DNA of 64,000 nt from Legionella maioricensis (GTDB taxonomy: Bacteria > Pseudomonadota > Gammaproteobacteria > Legionellales > Legionellaceae): the NCBI RefSeq assembly GCF_023618015.1, contig NZ_JAJKBJ010000005.1:1-64000 (forward strand), read 5' to 3'. A model generated the notes under the pieces. That model had not been told where the DNA came from. It searched no databases and was given only the letters and a program-made list of their open reading frames with translations. Positions 34,795 through 44,431 of the stretch are shown in pieces. Numbering within the stretch: the first letter of the stretch is position 1; the number at the start of each line of letters is the position of its first letter. Both the position numbers and the translations under genes were made by a program.

Positions 34795-35421
34795 ATGAAA
34801 CAATCCTTTTCGGCAAGAATAGTTACCCTGCAGGAAGTATATGCAGCAAGCTACAAGCTTGCTTTACTTATTATGGACTCGCACCATGTTTTTGATACGG
34901 TGATAGCTATTGCAAGAGGCGGGTTTCCTGTTGCTCGTTTTATTTGTGATTTTTTAAACATTAAAGCGATGGGAGCTATTCAAATAAAGCACTATCTGGC
35001 TGGGGCCAGAGAGCAAGGAAAAACTGAAATTATTGCTCCGGTTAATATTGAAGTTGCTGGAAGAAAAATATTACTTATTGACGATGTCAACGACTCAGGA
35101 AAAACACTGATAGTCGCGCGGGATTATATCCAGTCTCTGCACCCTATGTTACTCAAAACAGCAGTGATTCATGAAAAACCAAACACTATAGCTCAAGTTG
35201 ATTTTGTAGCTGAGAAAATAACTGAGTGGAAGTGGCTTATGTATCAATGGGCCGTGACCGAAGATATTCTGGGATTTCTGCATAAAGACAATATGCTGGA
35301 GGCGGATGAAGAAGCGGCATACGCACATTTAATCAAAAAATATGATCTGACCATTGATAAAAACTATTTTTATGACATCCTGAAGTTAAAAGAAAATTAT
35401 TACAAAACTCCAGAGTCCTGA
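34795..35421 (+). CDS. Phosphoribosyltransferase family protein
   Basis: 208 residues. The PRPP-binding motif 'ILLIDDVNDSGKTL' (about 90-103) and an upstream 'IAIARGGFPVAR' flag a type I phosphoribosyltransferase, close to the archaeal/proteobacterial xanthine or hypoxanthine PRTase group. It is about 50 residues longer than the minimal enzyme at the C-terminus. It would salvage a purine base with PRPP in the cytoplasm. A TATACT -10-like box lies at about 34757-34762. Confidence 0.8.
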   Translation: MKQSFSARIVTLQEVYAASYKLALLIMDSHHVFDTVIAIARGGFPVARFICDFLNIKAMGAIQIKHYLAGAREQGKTEIIAPVNIEVAGRKILLIDDVNDSGKTLIVARDYIQSLHPMLLKTAVIHEKPNTIAQVDFVAEKITEWKWLMYQWAVTEDILGFLHKDNMLEADEEAAYAHLIKKYDLTIDKNYFYDILKLKENYYKTPES

Positions 35422-35504
35422 AACAGGTTAACGGAGTCATTCTTCGTCTGGAGACTATTTGATAACGGTGATTAATTGCCCGCACTATAAATAAGGACAT
35501 TCTA

Positions 35505-36203
35505 ATGTATAAAAACCAACATCGGGAATTTCATCGAGTAGAACGAATTGGCTGGCTGCGTGCTGCTGTTTTAGGCGCTAACGATGGCATTATTTCTACA
35601 GCAAGCTTGCTAATTGGTGTTGCTGCAGCCCATACCTCTTACCATGGAATATTTATCGCAGGCATGGCCGGTCTCATTGCTGGAGCTATGTCGATGGCTG
35701 CAGGTGAATATATTTCAGTAAGCTCTCAAGCTGATGCAGAGAAAGCTGCGCTTCTACGTGAAAAGAAAGAGCTAGAAATGAATAAAGAAGGAGAAGTTGA
35801 GGAACTAACTTCTATCTTTATTAAGCGAGGGTTAGAACCTGGGCTTGCAAAAGAAGTAGCAAAGCAGTTAATGGCTAAAGATGCTTTAGGTGCACATGCA
35901 CACGATGAACTTGGTATTACAGAAATATTGAGCGCGCGCCCCTTACAGGCAGCACTATTCTCTGCTGGTAGCTTTGCTCTTGGTGCAATCTTTCCGCTCT
36001 TAATTCTTTTTGTTGTTCCGGGTTCATTCTTTATTACGTCAGTGTCCCTAATGACGGTTATATTATTGGCATCTCTGGGCGGGATAGCTGCAAAAATTGG
36101 AGGATCTCGAGTATTGTTCGGATCTATTCGTGTGGCAGTCTGGGGTACATTAGCAATGATTGTCAGTGCAGGGATTGGTTCACAACTAGGAGGGGCAGTA
36201 TGA
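35505..36203 (+). CDS. VIT1/CCC1-family transporter
   Basis: 232 residues. The first helix has the family signature 'LGANDGIISTASLLIGVAAA', followed by 'GMAGLIAGAMSMAAGEYISVSSQADAE'. A Glu-rich cytoplasmic metal-binding loop spans about 85-135, and three hydrophobic segments follow (150-230). VIT1/CCC1 members move Fe(II) or Mn(II) out of the cytosol. An AAGGACAT ribosome site precedes the ATG. The gene lies between a phosphoribosyltransferase and the nitric oxide reductase, and iron handling would fit with NO stress. Confidence 0.85.
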   Translation: MYKNQHREFHRVERIGWLRAAVLGANDGIISTASLLIGVAAAHTSYHGIFIAGMAGLIAGAMSMAAGEYISVSSQADAEKAALLREKKELEMNKEGEVEELTSIFIKRGLEPGLAKEVAKQLMAKDALGAHAHDELGITEILSARPLQAALFSAGSFALGAIFPLLILFVVPGSFFITSVSLMTVILLASLGGIAAKIGGSRVLFGSIRVAVWGTLAMIVSAGIGSQLGGAV

Positions 36204-36358
36204 AATATAAACAATAGAGGTTGGAATAGTTGATTGCAGTATTTTACAGCCCTGCTTATGTTTTTCTTTTCATTTCTCTAGAATAATCATATATTTATAT
36301 ACGCGTAATTTGGACGGAAATAATACAATTACAAGGTTTATACTAAGGATGGCGCCCG

Positions 36359-38680
36359 ATGATAAAGAGCAATGCAATGGATAGTAACACTAATACGCCA
36401 GTTGATCCTGTTTCAAATGTTCTAAAATGGATTTTGTTACTAACTGCAATAGTATGTTTTATCGTTATGATTTGGGGCACTGTTAAGACCTATCAATTAG
36501 CACCACCTTTACCACTTAAATTGGTCACTTCCTCTGGAGCAATCCTCATGACCGAAGAAGACATTGTGGCGGGAAAAGCAGGGTTTCAACGCGCCGATCT
36601 TATGGATTATGGCAGTATTTATGGGATGGGATCCTATTTTGGTGAGGATTATACTGCTCGATATCTTGTAGAATTAGGTCGTAAAACAGAGGAAAACATT
36701 GCGAATTTAAAGTTTAAGAAATCATTTCAAAACCTATCAGAAGGCGATCAGTACCTCACTCGAAAAGAAATGCAGGAGGCTCTTCAACATATTGATCTTG
36801 CCCATGATGTTTCGGTAATACCTGAGGCGATCGCTACGGCAATTACCCAACTTCAAGCAGAAATAGCGACCATGGTACTAAATCATGACCCTATAAAAGG
36901 CTGGACGAAGGCCTATAGCTTAAACCCGCAAAGTGCAAAACAAGTTGCTGATTTTTTAATTTACTCCTCATTAACTACTATCGCACATCGACCAGGGAAA
37001 GATTTTTCTTATACTAATAACTGGCCTTATGAGCCAACTATGGGGAACGTGCCTACGCCAGCAACTTTTTACTGGACATGGGTGTCTTTTTGTTTTGTGT
37101 TTTTTGGATTTGGGGTAATTCTTTATATATATCATCGTTACTTAAACGGTCCTGATGATCAATTAATGACTCCCATTTTGTTGGCTTTCAAACCTTTGAC
37201 AACCAGCCAGATAAAAGTAGGAAAATATTTTTTAATTGTAGCCGTCGTGTTATTAGTTCAAATTGCAGTAGGTGTGTTACTCGCCCATTACTATACGGAA
37301 CGTACAGGATTTTATGGCATTGATATCAATGCATTATTACCATTTAATTTTTTGCGTGACGTTCATACACAAACACCAATAGTCTGGATAGCGCTTTCAT
37401 GGATTAGTTCAGCAGTGTTTCTTGCTCCTATCATTAGTGGTAAGGAAGCGAAAGGACAGGGTTTTCTCGTTGATTTATTATTTTGGGTAACCTTGTTTAT
37501 TGTAGCTGGCGCCATAATCGGAGATTATCTTGGTATTATGGGCGTTATTGACACGGCATGGTTCTGGATTGGGAATCAAGGATTATCTTATCTCCAATTG
37601 GGTAGACTTTGGCAGATAGGATTTTGCTTGGGACTTTTTTTATGGAGTTTTATTGTTTTCCGAGGCATGTGGCCTGCTTGGAGCAATCTAAAAACAGCGA
37701 CTGTCGAATTTTGGACTGGAAATATTAAACTGGAACACTTATTTTGGGCCAGTACCGTTAACATTGCCGTTTTGTATTGTTTTGGAATGATCCCGTTAAC
37801 CGGAATTGAAAAATCATTTACGATCACCGATTTTTGGCGCTGGTGGGTTGTACATCTTTGGGTTGAACAATCATTTGAGTTTTTTGCAGCCTGTGCCACC
37901 GCCTACCTGTTAATGGGGGTTGGATTAGTATCAAGGCCATTGGCCGAGCGGACAGTTTACTTTGAAGCAATTCTTATTTTCTTAGGCGGGGTCATTGGTA
38001 CCGGGCATCATTGGTATTGGACAGGTGGACCTGATATGTGGGTACCTCTAGGCTCAATGTTCTCATTTATTGAGGTATTGCCTCTTGCACTTCTGATCAT
38101 CAATGCAATTCAGGAACAACAAAAAATTAAACGAGAAAAGGAGTTTAAACATCATTTGGCTTATCTTTATATTTTAGGGGCTGCTTTTTGGAATTTTGTT
38201 GGCGCTGGTGTATTTGGCGGCGGCACATTGAATGCTCCTTTAGTGAATTATTATGAACACGGTACTTTTTTAACTTTGAATCATGCCCATACCGCACTAT
38301 TTGGGGCATTTGGACTACTGGCGCTGGGCATGGTTTATTTTTGCCTACGCTACGCAGCGGGTGAGCGAGTGCAGTGGAGCGATCGCTTGGGAACCTGGGC
38401 CTTTTGGTTGTATAACCTGGGAGTAGTTTTATGGATTTTCCTGAATTTCTTTCCTATCGGTTGGCCCCAATTGCAAGCAGTTTATGAGCATGGACTTACC
38501 TTCGCACGCAGCATGGAGTTTTATAATACAACACTATTATGGCAGTGGTTACGAATACCAGGTGATGTTGTCTTTGCCATAGCTGCATTATTAATGGCTT
38601 ATGATTTCGGAATGAAGTTTAAATTCTTTTTCTCAAAGGATTATAGAAATCAGAAGGAGCGCCTCATTGAATCTCGTTAA
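36359..38680 (+). CDS. norB: Quinol-dependent nitric oxide reductase (qNOR)
   Basis: 773 residues, the length of single-subunit qNOR enzymes. An N-terminal cytochrome-c-like extension (residues about 40-235) without a CxxCH haem site precedes 12-14 membrane helices. Metal and haem ligands can be seen in 'HYYTERTGFYG', 'HLWVEQSFEFF', 'GTGHHWYWTGGPDMW' and 'LNHAHTALFGAFG'. It reduces two NO to N2O using quinol, a defence against host nitric oxide. No other denitrification gene is nearby, which supports detoxification rather than respiration. A hairpin overlapping the stop (38673-38705) may end the transcript. Confidence 0.93.
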   Translation: MIKSNAMDSNTNTPVDPVSNVLKWILLLTAIVCFIVMIWGTVKTYQLAPPLPLKLVTSSGAILMTEEDIVAGKAGFQRADLMDYGSIYGMGSYFGEDYTARYLVELGRKTEENIANLKFKKSFQNLSEGDQYLTRKEMQEALQHIDLAHDVSVIPEAIATAITQLQAEIATMVLNHDPIKGWTKAYSLNPQSAKQVADFLIYSSLTTIAHRPGKDFSYTNNWPYEPTMGNVPTPATFYWTWVSFCFVFFGFGVILYIYHRYLNGPDDQLMTPILLAFKPLTTSQIKVGKYFLIVAVVLLVQIAVGVLLAHYYTERTGFYGIDINALLPFNFLRDVHTQTPIVWIALSWISSAVFLAPIISGKEAKGQGFLVDLLFWVTLFIVAGAIIGDYLGIMGVIDTAWFWIGNQGLSYLQLGRLWQIGFCLGLFLWSFIVFRGMWPAWSNLKTATVEFWTGNIKLEHLFWASTVNIAVLYCFGMIPLTGIEKSFTITDFWRWWVVHLWVEQSFEFFAACATAYLLMGVGLVSRPLAERTVYFEAILIFLGGVIGTGHHWYWTGGPDMWVPLGSMFSFIEVLPLALLIINAIQEQQKIKREKEFKHHLAYLYILGAAFWNFVGAGVFGGGTLNAPLVNYYEHGTFLTLNHAHTALFGAFGLLALGMVYFCLRYAAGERVQWSDRLGTWAFWLYNLGVVLWIFLNFFPIGWPQLQAVYEHGLTFARSMEFYNTTLLWQWLRIPGDVVFAIAALLMAYDFGMKFKFFFSKDYRNQKERLIESR

Positions 38681-38705
38681 ATTGCCATTTTGGCAATATA
38701 ACGAG
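38673..38705. other. Interrupted inverted repeat at the norB stop
   Basis: CTCGTTA and TAACGAG flank an inner ATTGCC/GGCAAT stem. It overlaps the norB stop codon and has no following T-run, so it may be an mRNA end structure. Confidence 0.4.
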
Positions 38706-38888
38706 TTCACACTCAGCTGTATCAGGAGATTCTAGTTCTATATTTGATCCAGGCTTGGCCATGCAAGCGAGGAAGTATCGTTGTGCTTTATACGTTAGCG
38801 GATATCTTGGATAATAAAATTGAATTACACACATTACTAAATATGCAGCCTAATTAGTGTCGCTCTGGTATTCTTGCCAGAAGGCAAG

Positions 38889-40640
38889 CTATTTTTGCAT
38901 CACATAGGTTCCTGGAGCGTCGGGTAATGATGCATCAATACCAGGAGGAGGAATTTTCTTTTCAGTGCTGTGTTGGACTAGCCACTTATGCCATGCAATC
39001 CACCAGGAGCCGTTTCGTTTTTTTGCTGATTCCAGCCAGCTTATTGGCCCTTTATAGGGTTCGGTAGGTTTATGTTCATCAATAAAATAAAAACGACCTT
39101 TATGTTTGGGTTCACTGACAACTCCTGCATTATGCCCACCATTGGTTAATACAAAAGTGATATCAGTTTGGGTCATTAAGTGTATTTTATATACCGATTT
39201 CCATGGAGCTATATGGTCTGTTTCAGTACTTACAGAAAAAATCGGTAAATGAATGTTTTTGGGAACGACCAATTCTCCTTCGACTTGGAAGTGCCCTTCA
39301 TAAAAATCATTTTTAAGAAACAATTTTTCCAAGTATTCAGTATGCATTTTATAGGGTAAGCGTGTCGCATCAGCATTCCAGGCAAGCAGATCAATCATGC
39401 CTCGTTGTGTCCCCGTCATATAGTCATCAATCATTTTGGACCAGATTAGATCGTAAGTGCGAAGCATCTGGAAAGAGCCAGCGAGCTGTTTTGTATCCAA
39501 ATAACCTTGTTCCCACATCATATTTTTAAGGAATGATATCTCACTTTCGGTAATGAACAGCATGAGTTCACCTGCTTCGGTAAAATCACCTTGCGCTGCA
39601 AGAAGTGACAAGCTTTTGAGACGTTTATCTTTATCTTTTCCCATTGCGGCAGCCACAATCATTGCTAATGTTCCGCCCAGGCAATATCCCATCAAATGGA
39701 TGCCATGAGGGACAATGCCATGTACCGCATCTATTGCTGACATTGCACCTTGCCGATAATAATCATCCATAGAGAGCTCGCGATCTTCTTTATCAGGATT
39801 ACGCCATGAGACTATAAAAACTGTATGACCTTTTGAAACCAGCCATTTGACCAGTGAATTGTGAGGAGATAAATCCAGAATATAATATTTCATTATCCAG
39901 GCCGGCAATATCAACACGGGCTCTTTAAACACCGTTTTGGTTTGTGGCTCATATTGAATTAACTCAATGAGATAATTTTTAAATACTACTTTTCCTGGGG
40001 TAATCGCAATGTTCTCGCCCAGTACGAAATGTTCAGCACCAGGAGGAGGCAAGCCTGCTGTCCTTCTAAGCATATGGTCGATGGCGATTTCAGTACCTTC
40101 AATTAAATTGATCCCTCCTGATTGAATGGTTTTATTGAATAAATCAGGATTAGTCCAAACAAAATTCGAAGGAGACAGGGCATCGAGTATTTGACGTGCG
40201 CAAAAAGAAACAGTACGTTCAACACGACTTGATGCCCCAGGAACATTTGTTGTAGCTTGCCGCCACCAATCTTCAACTTGAAGAAAATTTCCAGCATAAA
40301 AACGCCAAGGCATGGATTGCCAGCTTTTTTTACAAAAACGAATATCTGCTGGATTATCGCATAACATTTGATTGAGATTATCCTTCAGATGGGTTATGGG
40401 ATAAAAAGCCAGAGCTAATAAGTTACCTGGTGATTGAGCCAATTGAAAAACCCATGCGCAATAGGCACTTGCCAGGGCGGCAGGACTTACACCCATGCTT
40501 ACCTTGGCGAGATTGGCTTGAAAGATTTTATTAAAAGCCATAAAAAAATTATTTAATTCGTCTTTTGATGCCGGATAGTCCGTTTGATGCATAAGGGGCT
40601 GCGGATTTGAAACATCCTTTTTTCCTGTGTTTTTCATCAT
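38889..40640 (-). CDS. phaC: Polyhydroxyalkanoate synthase, class I
   Basis: 583 residues with the PHA synthase N-terminal domain (PhaC_N, about 90-260) and an alpha/beta hydrolase core. The modified lipase box 'MGYCLGGT' has nucleophile Cys319, with the catalytic Asp in 'SVSTETDHIAPW' and His in 'LTNGGHNAGV'. It polymerises hydroxybutyryl-CoA into storage granules. AAAGGATATGA precedes the start. The phasin-like gene just upstream in the same orientation fits granule coating. Legionella are known to store poly-3-hydroxybutyrate for survival outside hosts. Confidence 0.92.
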   Translation of the reverse strand: MMKNTGKKDVSNPQPLMHQTDYPASKDELNNFFMAFNKIFQANLAKVSMGVSPAALASAYCAWVFQLAQSPGNLLALAFYPITHLKDNLNQMLCDNPADIRFCKKSWQSMPWRFYAGNFLQVEDWWRQATTNVPGASSRVERTVSFCARQILDALSPSNFVWTNPDLFNKTIQSGGINLIEGTEIAIDHMLRRTAGLPPPGAEHFVLGENIAITPGKVVFKNYLIELIQYEPQTKTVFKEPVLILPAWIMKYYILDLSPHNSLVKWLVSKGHTVFIVSWRNPDKEDRELSMDDYYRQGAMSAIDAVHGIVPHGIHLMGYCLGGTLAMIVAAAMGKDKDKRLKSLSLLAAQGDFTEAGELMLFITESEISFLKNMMWEQGYLDTKQLAGSFQMLRTYDLIWSKMIDDYMTGTQRGMIDLLAWNADATRLPYKMHTEYLEKLFLKNDFYEGHFQVEGELVVPKNIHLPIFSVSTETDHIAPWKSVYKIHLMTQTDITFVLTNGGHNAGVVSEPKHKGRFYFIDEHKPTEPYKGPISWLESAKKRNGSWWIAWHKWLVQHSTEKKIPPPGIDASLPDAPGTYVMQK

Positions 40641-40738
40641 TCATATCCTTTAATTTTAATGAAAGGGATATTATTTATGCATCTACTCAAATACAAAACT
40701 CTTGTCCGAACCAATCAGGCTTCAAGCTTTATGTCAGA

Positions 40739-41023
40739 CTACTTACTCCGGATTTTATCTTTAGATTCAGGTACCAAAGAAATCATCGCTTTTTCAATAA
40801 TTTGAAATGACTCTTGCATATAATCTAGAAGTTTATGGGCATTTTCAAATGTTATGTCAATTTGCTTATTTAATAGTTCTTCCGGATTTTTGAAATTGGT
40901 CAGGTTTTCTGGTTTTAAATAAGTTAAACCCTCCAGGGTTTTTATATTTAACACAGCCATCTCGTGAAAAGGTTCTTGTGATTTATTAAAGGTGTCACGC
41001 CACTGTTCAAACGGCATGCTCAT
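40739..41023 (-). CDS. Phasin-like granule-associated protein
   Basis: 94 residues, all helical and amphipathic ('FEQWRDTFNKSQEPFHEMAVLNIKTLEGLT', 'YMQESFQIIEKAM'), with a basic tail. This is the size and character of small phasins that coat PHB granules. A GGAGATTAAC ribosome site precedes the ATG. It lies 98 bases upstream of phaC on the same strand, which is the main support for the call. Confidence 0.7.
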   Translation of the reverse strand: MSMPFEQWRDTFNKSQEPFHEMAVLNIKTLEGLTYLKPENLTNFKNPEELLNKQIDITFENAHKLLDYMQESFQIIEKAMISLVPESKDKIRSK

Positions 41024-41209
41024 GTTAATCTCCTTTTATAGTGCATCGCACAATTTAAGAATCCCATATATTAATATAGACCTTATTTGGTCATGCTGCA
41101 AAATAATGAATAAAAAAATAACATTAATTGAAGTCAAAATAGAATGACCTATAAGCATAGATTTCCTTTCTATGGTAAGCTTGGAGATGATTACAAAGAG
41201 AGTAGATAA

Positions 41210-42055
41210 ATGATTAGAGTAGGGCAGTTTAACAAATTAAGAGTGATAAAAGAGGTTCCATTTGGTGTTTACCTGGATGGTGATGAATGGGGTGAAATTT
41301 TATTGCCTAATAAGTTTGTCCCTCGCGGCACTCAGTTCGATGATATATTGGAAGTATTTATCTATTTTGATTCGGAAGATAAAATTATTGCTACCACATT
41401 ACGTCCTCATGTCATGCTGGGACGTTGTGCTTTTTTAAAGGTAATTGATGTAAATCGTGTAGGAGCCTTCCTTGATTGGGGGTTGGATAAAGACTTGCTG
41501 GTACCTGGGCCAGAACAGCATCGCCCCATGGAAAAAGATAAATCCTATATCATTTATGTGAAGCAAGATAATCAAGGACGTATCATTGCCAGTTCTAAAC
41601 TCGATTACTTCCTGGATAAATCCCCAGCTCACTATAAACCAGGGGAAGAGGTCAATTTATTGATTGCAGAAACCACCGAGTTGGGAAGTAAGGTCATTAT
41701 TAATGATCGTCACTGGGGGCTAATTCATTCTGGGGATATTTTCCAGAAGTTGAGTTATGGAAAAAGGATGAAAGGTTATATTAAAACGATACGAGAAGAT
41801 GGCAAAATTGATGTGGTGTTAAGAAAAGCAGGGCAAGAGAGCATCAACGAGCTGGCAAAACGCATCCTTACCAAATTGCATGAAAAAGAAGGTTTCTTAC
41901 CTCTGCATGATAAAAGTTCACCTCTAGATATTCAACGTGTCTTAGGGGAGAGTAAAAAAAGTTTTAAGAGTGCGATTGGCCAGCTCTATAAACAGGGTAA
42001 GATAAACATTGAATCGAATGGAATTCGATTGCGAGCGAAAGGTACTAATGAATGA
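41210..42055 (+). CDS. cvfB: CvfB-type S1-domain RNA-binding protein
   Basis: 281 residues arranged as tandem S1-like beta-barrels followed by a winged helix, as in CvfB/YitL: 'GQFNKLRVIKEVPFGVYLDGDEWGEILLPNKFVP' first, then 'GRCAFLKVIDVNRVGAFLDWGLDKDLLVP' and 'GLIHSGDIFQKLSYGKRMKGYIKTI', and a C-terminal 'SKKSFKSAIGQLYKQGKINI' winged-helix. Such proteins bind RNA and affect virulence factor expression in Staphylococcus. Here the role is presumably general post-transcriptional control. GAGAGT lies upstream of the ATG. Confidence 0.85.
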   Translation: MIRVGQFNKLRVIKEVPFGVYLDGDEWGEILLPNKFVPRGTQFDDILEVFIYFDSEDKIIATTLRPHVMLGRCAFLKVIDVNRVGAFLDWGLDKDLLVPGPEQHRPMEKDKSYIIYVKQDNQGRIIASSKLDYFLDKSPAHYKPGEEVNLLIAETTELGSKVIINDRHWGLIHSGDIFQKLSYGKRMKGYIKTIREDGKIDVVLRKAGQESINELAKRILTKLHEKEGFLPLHDKSSPLDIQRVLGESKKSFKSAIGQLYKQGKINIESNGIRLRAKGTNE

Positions 42056-42071
42056 AAGGTTGTATCAAGTA

Positions 42072-42104
42072 CCTACGTCCCGCTGCTTGTCCGCGGGACG
42101 TAGG
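42072..42104. repeat. Palindromic repeat (CCTAYGTCYCGC type), copy 2
   Basis: A perfect 12-bp stem and 9-base loop, 16 bases after the stop at 42055. Compared with 28415-28447, a T-A pair in the stem has become C-G and a wobble has become a regular pair, so pairing has been preserved. Confidence 0.65.
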
Positions 42105-42200
42105 AGACAACAATGCCGAACAGTTGTGACGTGTCTTAAAAGCTGGATGATCAGCAGCCTTTTATATTATTGATTTTTTAAACTAAATAGTGGAGTTAAA

Positions 42201-42449
42201 ATGCCCCAATATATATATAGGGAATTTACCGTTTTTTATGAAATTACAGATCAGAAAAACGCTCATGGCTTATATAATGCATCGGGTTCTGTTATGTGCT
42301 TGATAAATATGAATAAAAAAAATCAAATTGTGGATTTCTCAACAGAGTTCTCTACAATCTCGGGGGTAAAAAAAGGAATAAAAAAAATAATTGAAGAGTA
42401 CATTGATTTTGAATGGGAGCAGTTTTCCAAAACAAAAGATGCTTTATAA
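42201..42449 (+). CDS. Small hypothetical protein
   Basis: 82 residues; GGAG lies 9 bases before the ATG. It is a mixed alpha/beta sequence with aromatic residues at the start ('YIYREFTVFYEI') and a Lys-rich helix ('KKGIKKIIEEYIDFEWEQF') at the end. No signal peptide or membrane segment. The family is not recognised. The gene ends 8 bases before the convergent amidotransferase gene. Confidence 0.55.
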   Translation: MPQYIYREFTVFYEITDQKNAHGLYNASGSVMCLINMNKKNQIVDFSTEFSTISGVKKGIKKIIEEYIDFEWEQFSKTKDAL

Positions 42450-42457
42450 GCCAGATT

Positions 42458-43375
42458 TTATAAATTAATATCTTGTGACGTGATATTAATTTCATTTTCA
42501 AATTGTCTGGCTACAATAAGCGTGTACTCTGGAACCTCGAGCCATGTAGTGGTGTCTTCAGTAAGGGGTTCAGAAGCAATAATAATGCTTTTTTTAGTAG
42601 TACTCTCTTTCATTTTATATTCATTATCGTAAAACCCGTAACTGTCACCATAAGTATACCAAAGTGAATGATAGCCTGAGTGAGAGGAGGGGGGGGCGTT
42701 TGCATCAGGCCAGCCATAGTCCAGCACAAAGCGGGTAGCTGCAATGAACTCACCATTAGTTATAAATAAATTCACGGGAGAGTTAATTTTTATATTTCTT
42801 TTTTGGCGAACTCGTTGAAGTATTTTTAAAGTTTCCAGAACTGCTTGAATAATATCTTCCGTCTCATAAATTCCAATTGGGCTGGGGAGTTGTGATAAAA
42901 AAACTGCATAAATCCATTCACTGTCAGTAGTTCCATTAATCTGTTTTTTATATTCCGGCTTAATGTATTCCAGTAAGTCATAACGCATTATCTCAAAGTG
43001 GCTAAGAGAACCATTATGGGCAAGTACTACATTGGATTGGGCAAAAATAAAGGGGTGTACATTCTGAATGGAAACTACCTGTTGTTCGTGGTAAGAAACG
43101 CCGCGCAAATGAGCCAGCAGGCAATAAGGTGATATTTTAGAGGCCAGATTACGTAAATTGACGTCATAAAAGGGTAATTGTGGCGTTTTATACAAGTAAG
43201 GACATTGAGGATTATGGGAAGTATGATCCCATGCAGCTATGCCAAATCCTGCCAAATTAAGTAAATATGACATATATTTGGGATTATAGCTTTGCTGGAT
43301 AAAGGAGTTATCTGGTTTGTAAAGGAGCTCTTCAACCACAATGGGTTTGCCAAGATAGGTCAATATTCTGCACAT
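42458..43375 (-). CDS. Class II glutamine amidotransferase (YafJ/EgtC-like)
   Basis: 305 residues. The N-terminal nucleophile is Cys2 ('MCRILTYLG'), and the Ntn-type glutaminase fold continues with 'LLAHLRGVSYHEQQVVSIQNVHPF', 'LAHNGSLSHFE' and 'GTTDSEWIYAVFL'. Stand-alone members of this group, like EgtC, hydrolyse gamma-glutamyl amides. It is the last gene of a tight three-gene set (6 bases from the cyclic-nucleotide-binding gene, whose neighbour is a glutamate-type ligase). A run of eight C in 42688-42695 encodes part of 'DANAPPSS'. Confidence 0.85.
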   Translation of the reverse strand: MCRILTYLGKPIVVEELLYKPDNSFIQQSYNPKYMSYLLNLAGFGIAAWDHTSHNPQCPYLYKTPQLPFYDVNLRNLASKISPYCLLAHLRGVSYHEQQVVSIQNVHPFIFAQSNVVLAHNGSLSHFEIMRYDLLEYIKPEYKKQINGTTDSEWIYAVFLSQLPSPIGIYETEDIIQAVLETLKILQRVRQKRNIKINSPVNLFITNGEFIAATRFVLDYGWPDANAPPSSHSGYHSLWYTYGDSYGFYDNEYKMKESTTKKSIIIASEPLTEDTTTWLEVPEYTLIVARQFENEINITSQDINL

Positions 43376-43381
43376 AATATT

Positions 43382-44416
43382 TTACCTGTTGTAATTTTCA
43401 ATATTAAGTCGTATGTCTAGCTTATCAACAGATTTTTTGAGCGCTGCCAGTGACCCACAAAATAAATTGAATAATTTATACCAAAGTTGTGGTTGAGTTT
43501 CTTTAATTAAACTCAGAGACGATTCCGATAATTTGCAAAGGATAGTCTGTTCACAAGTGATATAAGAAACATTGAACGATAAATTACTTTCGATACATCC
43601 CATACTGGCCAGTAATATTCCAGGACCAATTATGGACAATTTCGCTCTTTTATTGTCTTGCAGGATGCATGATTGAATCGCGCCATAAATAACCAGGTAA
43701 CATGAGGGGGTTTTATCTCCTTCATTGATTAATTTACAATTCTTTGGTGCATCCAAAATAATGAAATGATGACATACCGTTTCAAACTCATCCTTGGTAA
43801 ATGATTTAAATAAAATAAAACGTTCAAGTAATTCTTTTGTGTCCTCAATATCAGTTTTTTTAGGCTGATTTAACGAATCAATAACCTTTCCAAAAAACGA
43901 TAGGCTAGTCATATTGGAATTTGAAATAAAAGAAGTGACCCTGTCATGGAGTATTTTTAAACGACTACAGATTTGTCCTGCAATCACTCTAAATATTTTA
44001 TATTTTGTTTCAGGCGAATCGACAGCAAGCAATTCAAAATAACTGTTAGGTATTGTTAAATAGAGAACAGGACTTTGGGCTTTAAACGAGGTAGGGCAAG
44101 GGCCACTTCCAATAAAGCCAATGGGCGATAAAAAACTTCCTGGTTGCAGTATTTCCAAATTAGTGATCCCTTGGCACATTATTTTTGCGGCAACCAAAAC
44201 TTGTCCCTTAAGAATAAGATAGACGGCGTCTATTTTTTCTCCTTGATGAAGTAGTACCTCTCCACGCATGGATGAAGATATCTTACTGTGTTTTAGTAAA
44301 AGACCCAGCTCAGCCAGGTCCAGATAACCACCTAATGTATTAATTATCTGGTTATTAATATTTAATGTTTGTTCCATTGCCTCATTGTTACTTAGTATTT
44401 TGTTATCCATCAGCAT
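43382..44416 (-). CDS. Protein with two cyclic-nucleotide-binding domains
   Basis: 344 residues with two CNMP-binding beta-barrels, at about 35-150 ('LLHQGEKIDAVYLILKGQVLV', 'PGSFLSPIGFIG') and 215-330 ('LINEGDKTPSCYLVIYGAIQS', 'GPGILLASMGCI'). The phosphate cassette consensus (GE..RxA) is not clearly present in either domain, so ligand binding is uncertain. No DNA-binding helix-turn-helix follows. The gene starts 15 bases after the ligase-like gene and ends 6 bases before the amidotransferase, so it is likely their regulator or partner. Confidence 0.8.
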   Translation of the reverse strand: MLMDNKILSNNEAMEQTLNINNQIINTLGGYLDLAELGLLLKHSKISSSMRGEVLLHQGEKIDAVYLILKGQVLVAAKIMCQGITNLEILQPGSFLSPIGFIGSGPCPTSFKAQSPVLYLTIPNSYFELLAVDSPETKYKIFRVIAGQICSRLKILHDRVTSFISNSNMTSLSFFGKVIDSLNQPKKTDIEDTKELLERFILFKSFTKDEFETVCHHFIILDAPKNCKLINEGDKTPSCYLVIYGAIQSCILQDNKRAKLSIIGPGILLASMGCIESNLSFNVSYITCEQTILCKLSESSLSLIKETQPQLWYKLFNLFCGSLAALKKSVDKLDIRLNIENYNR

Positions 44417-44431
44417 CTCAATAATGAAAAT

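Noticed and set aside
35726-36214. 162-codon minus-strand frame opposite the VIT1-like gene
   Set aside because: The plus-strand frame has clear family motifs and membrane helices; the antisense frame is Pro/Ser-rich noise.
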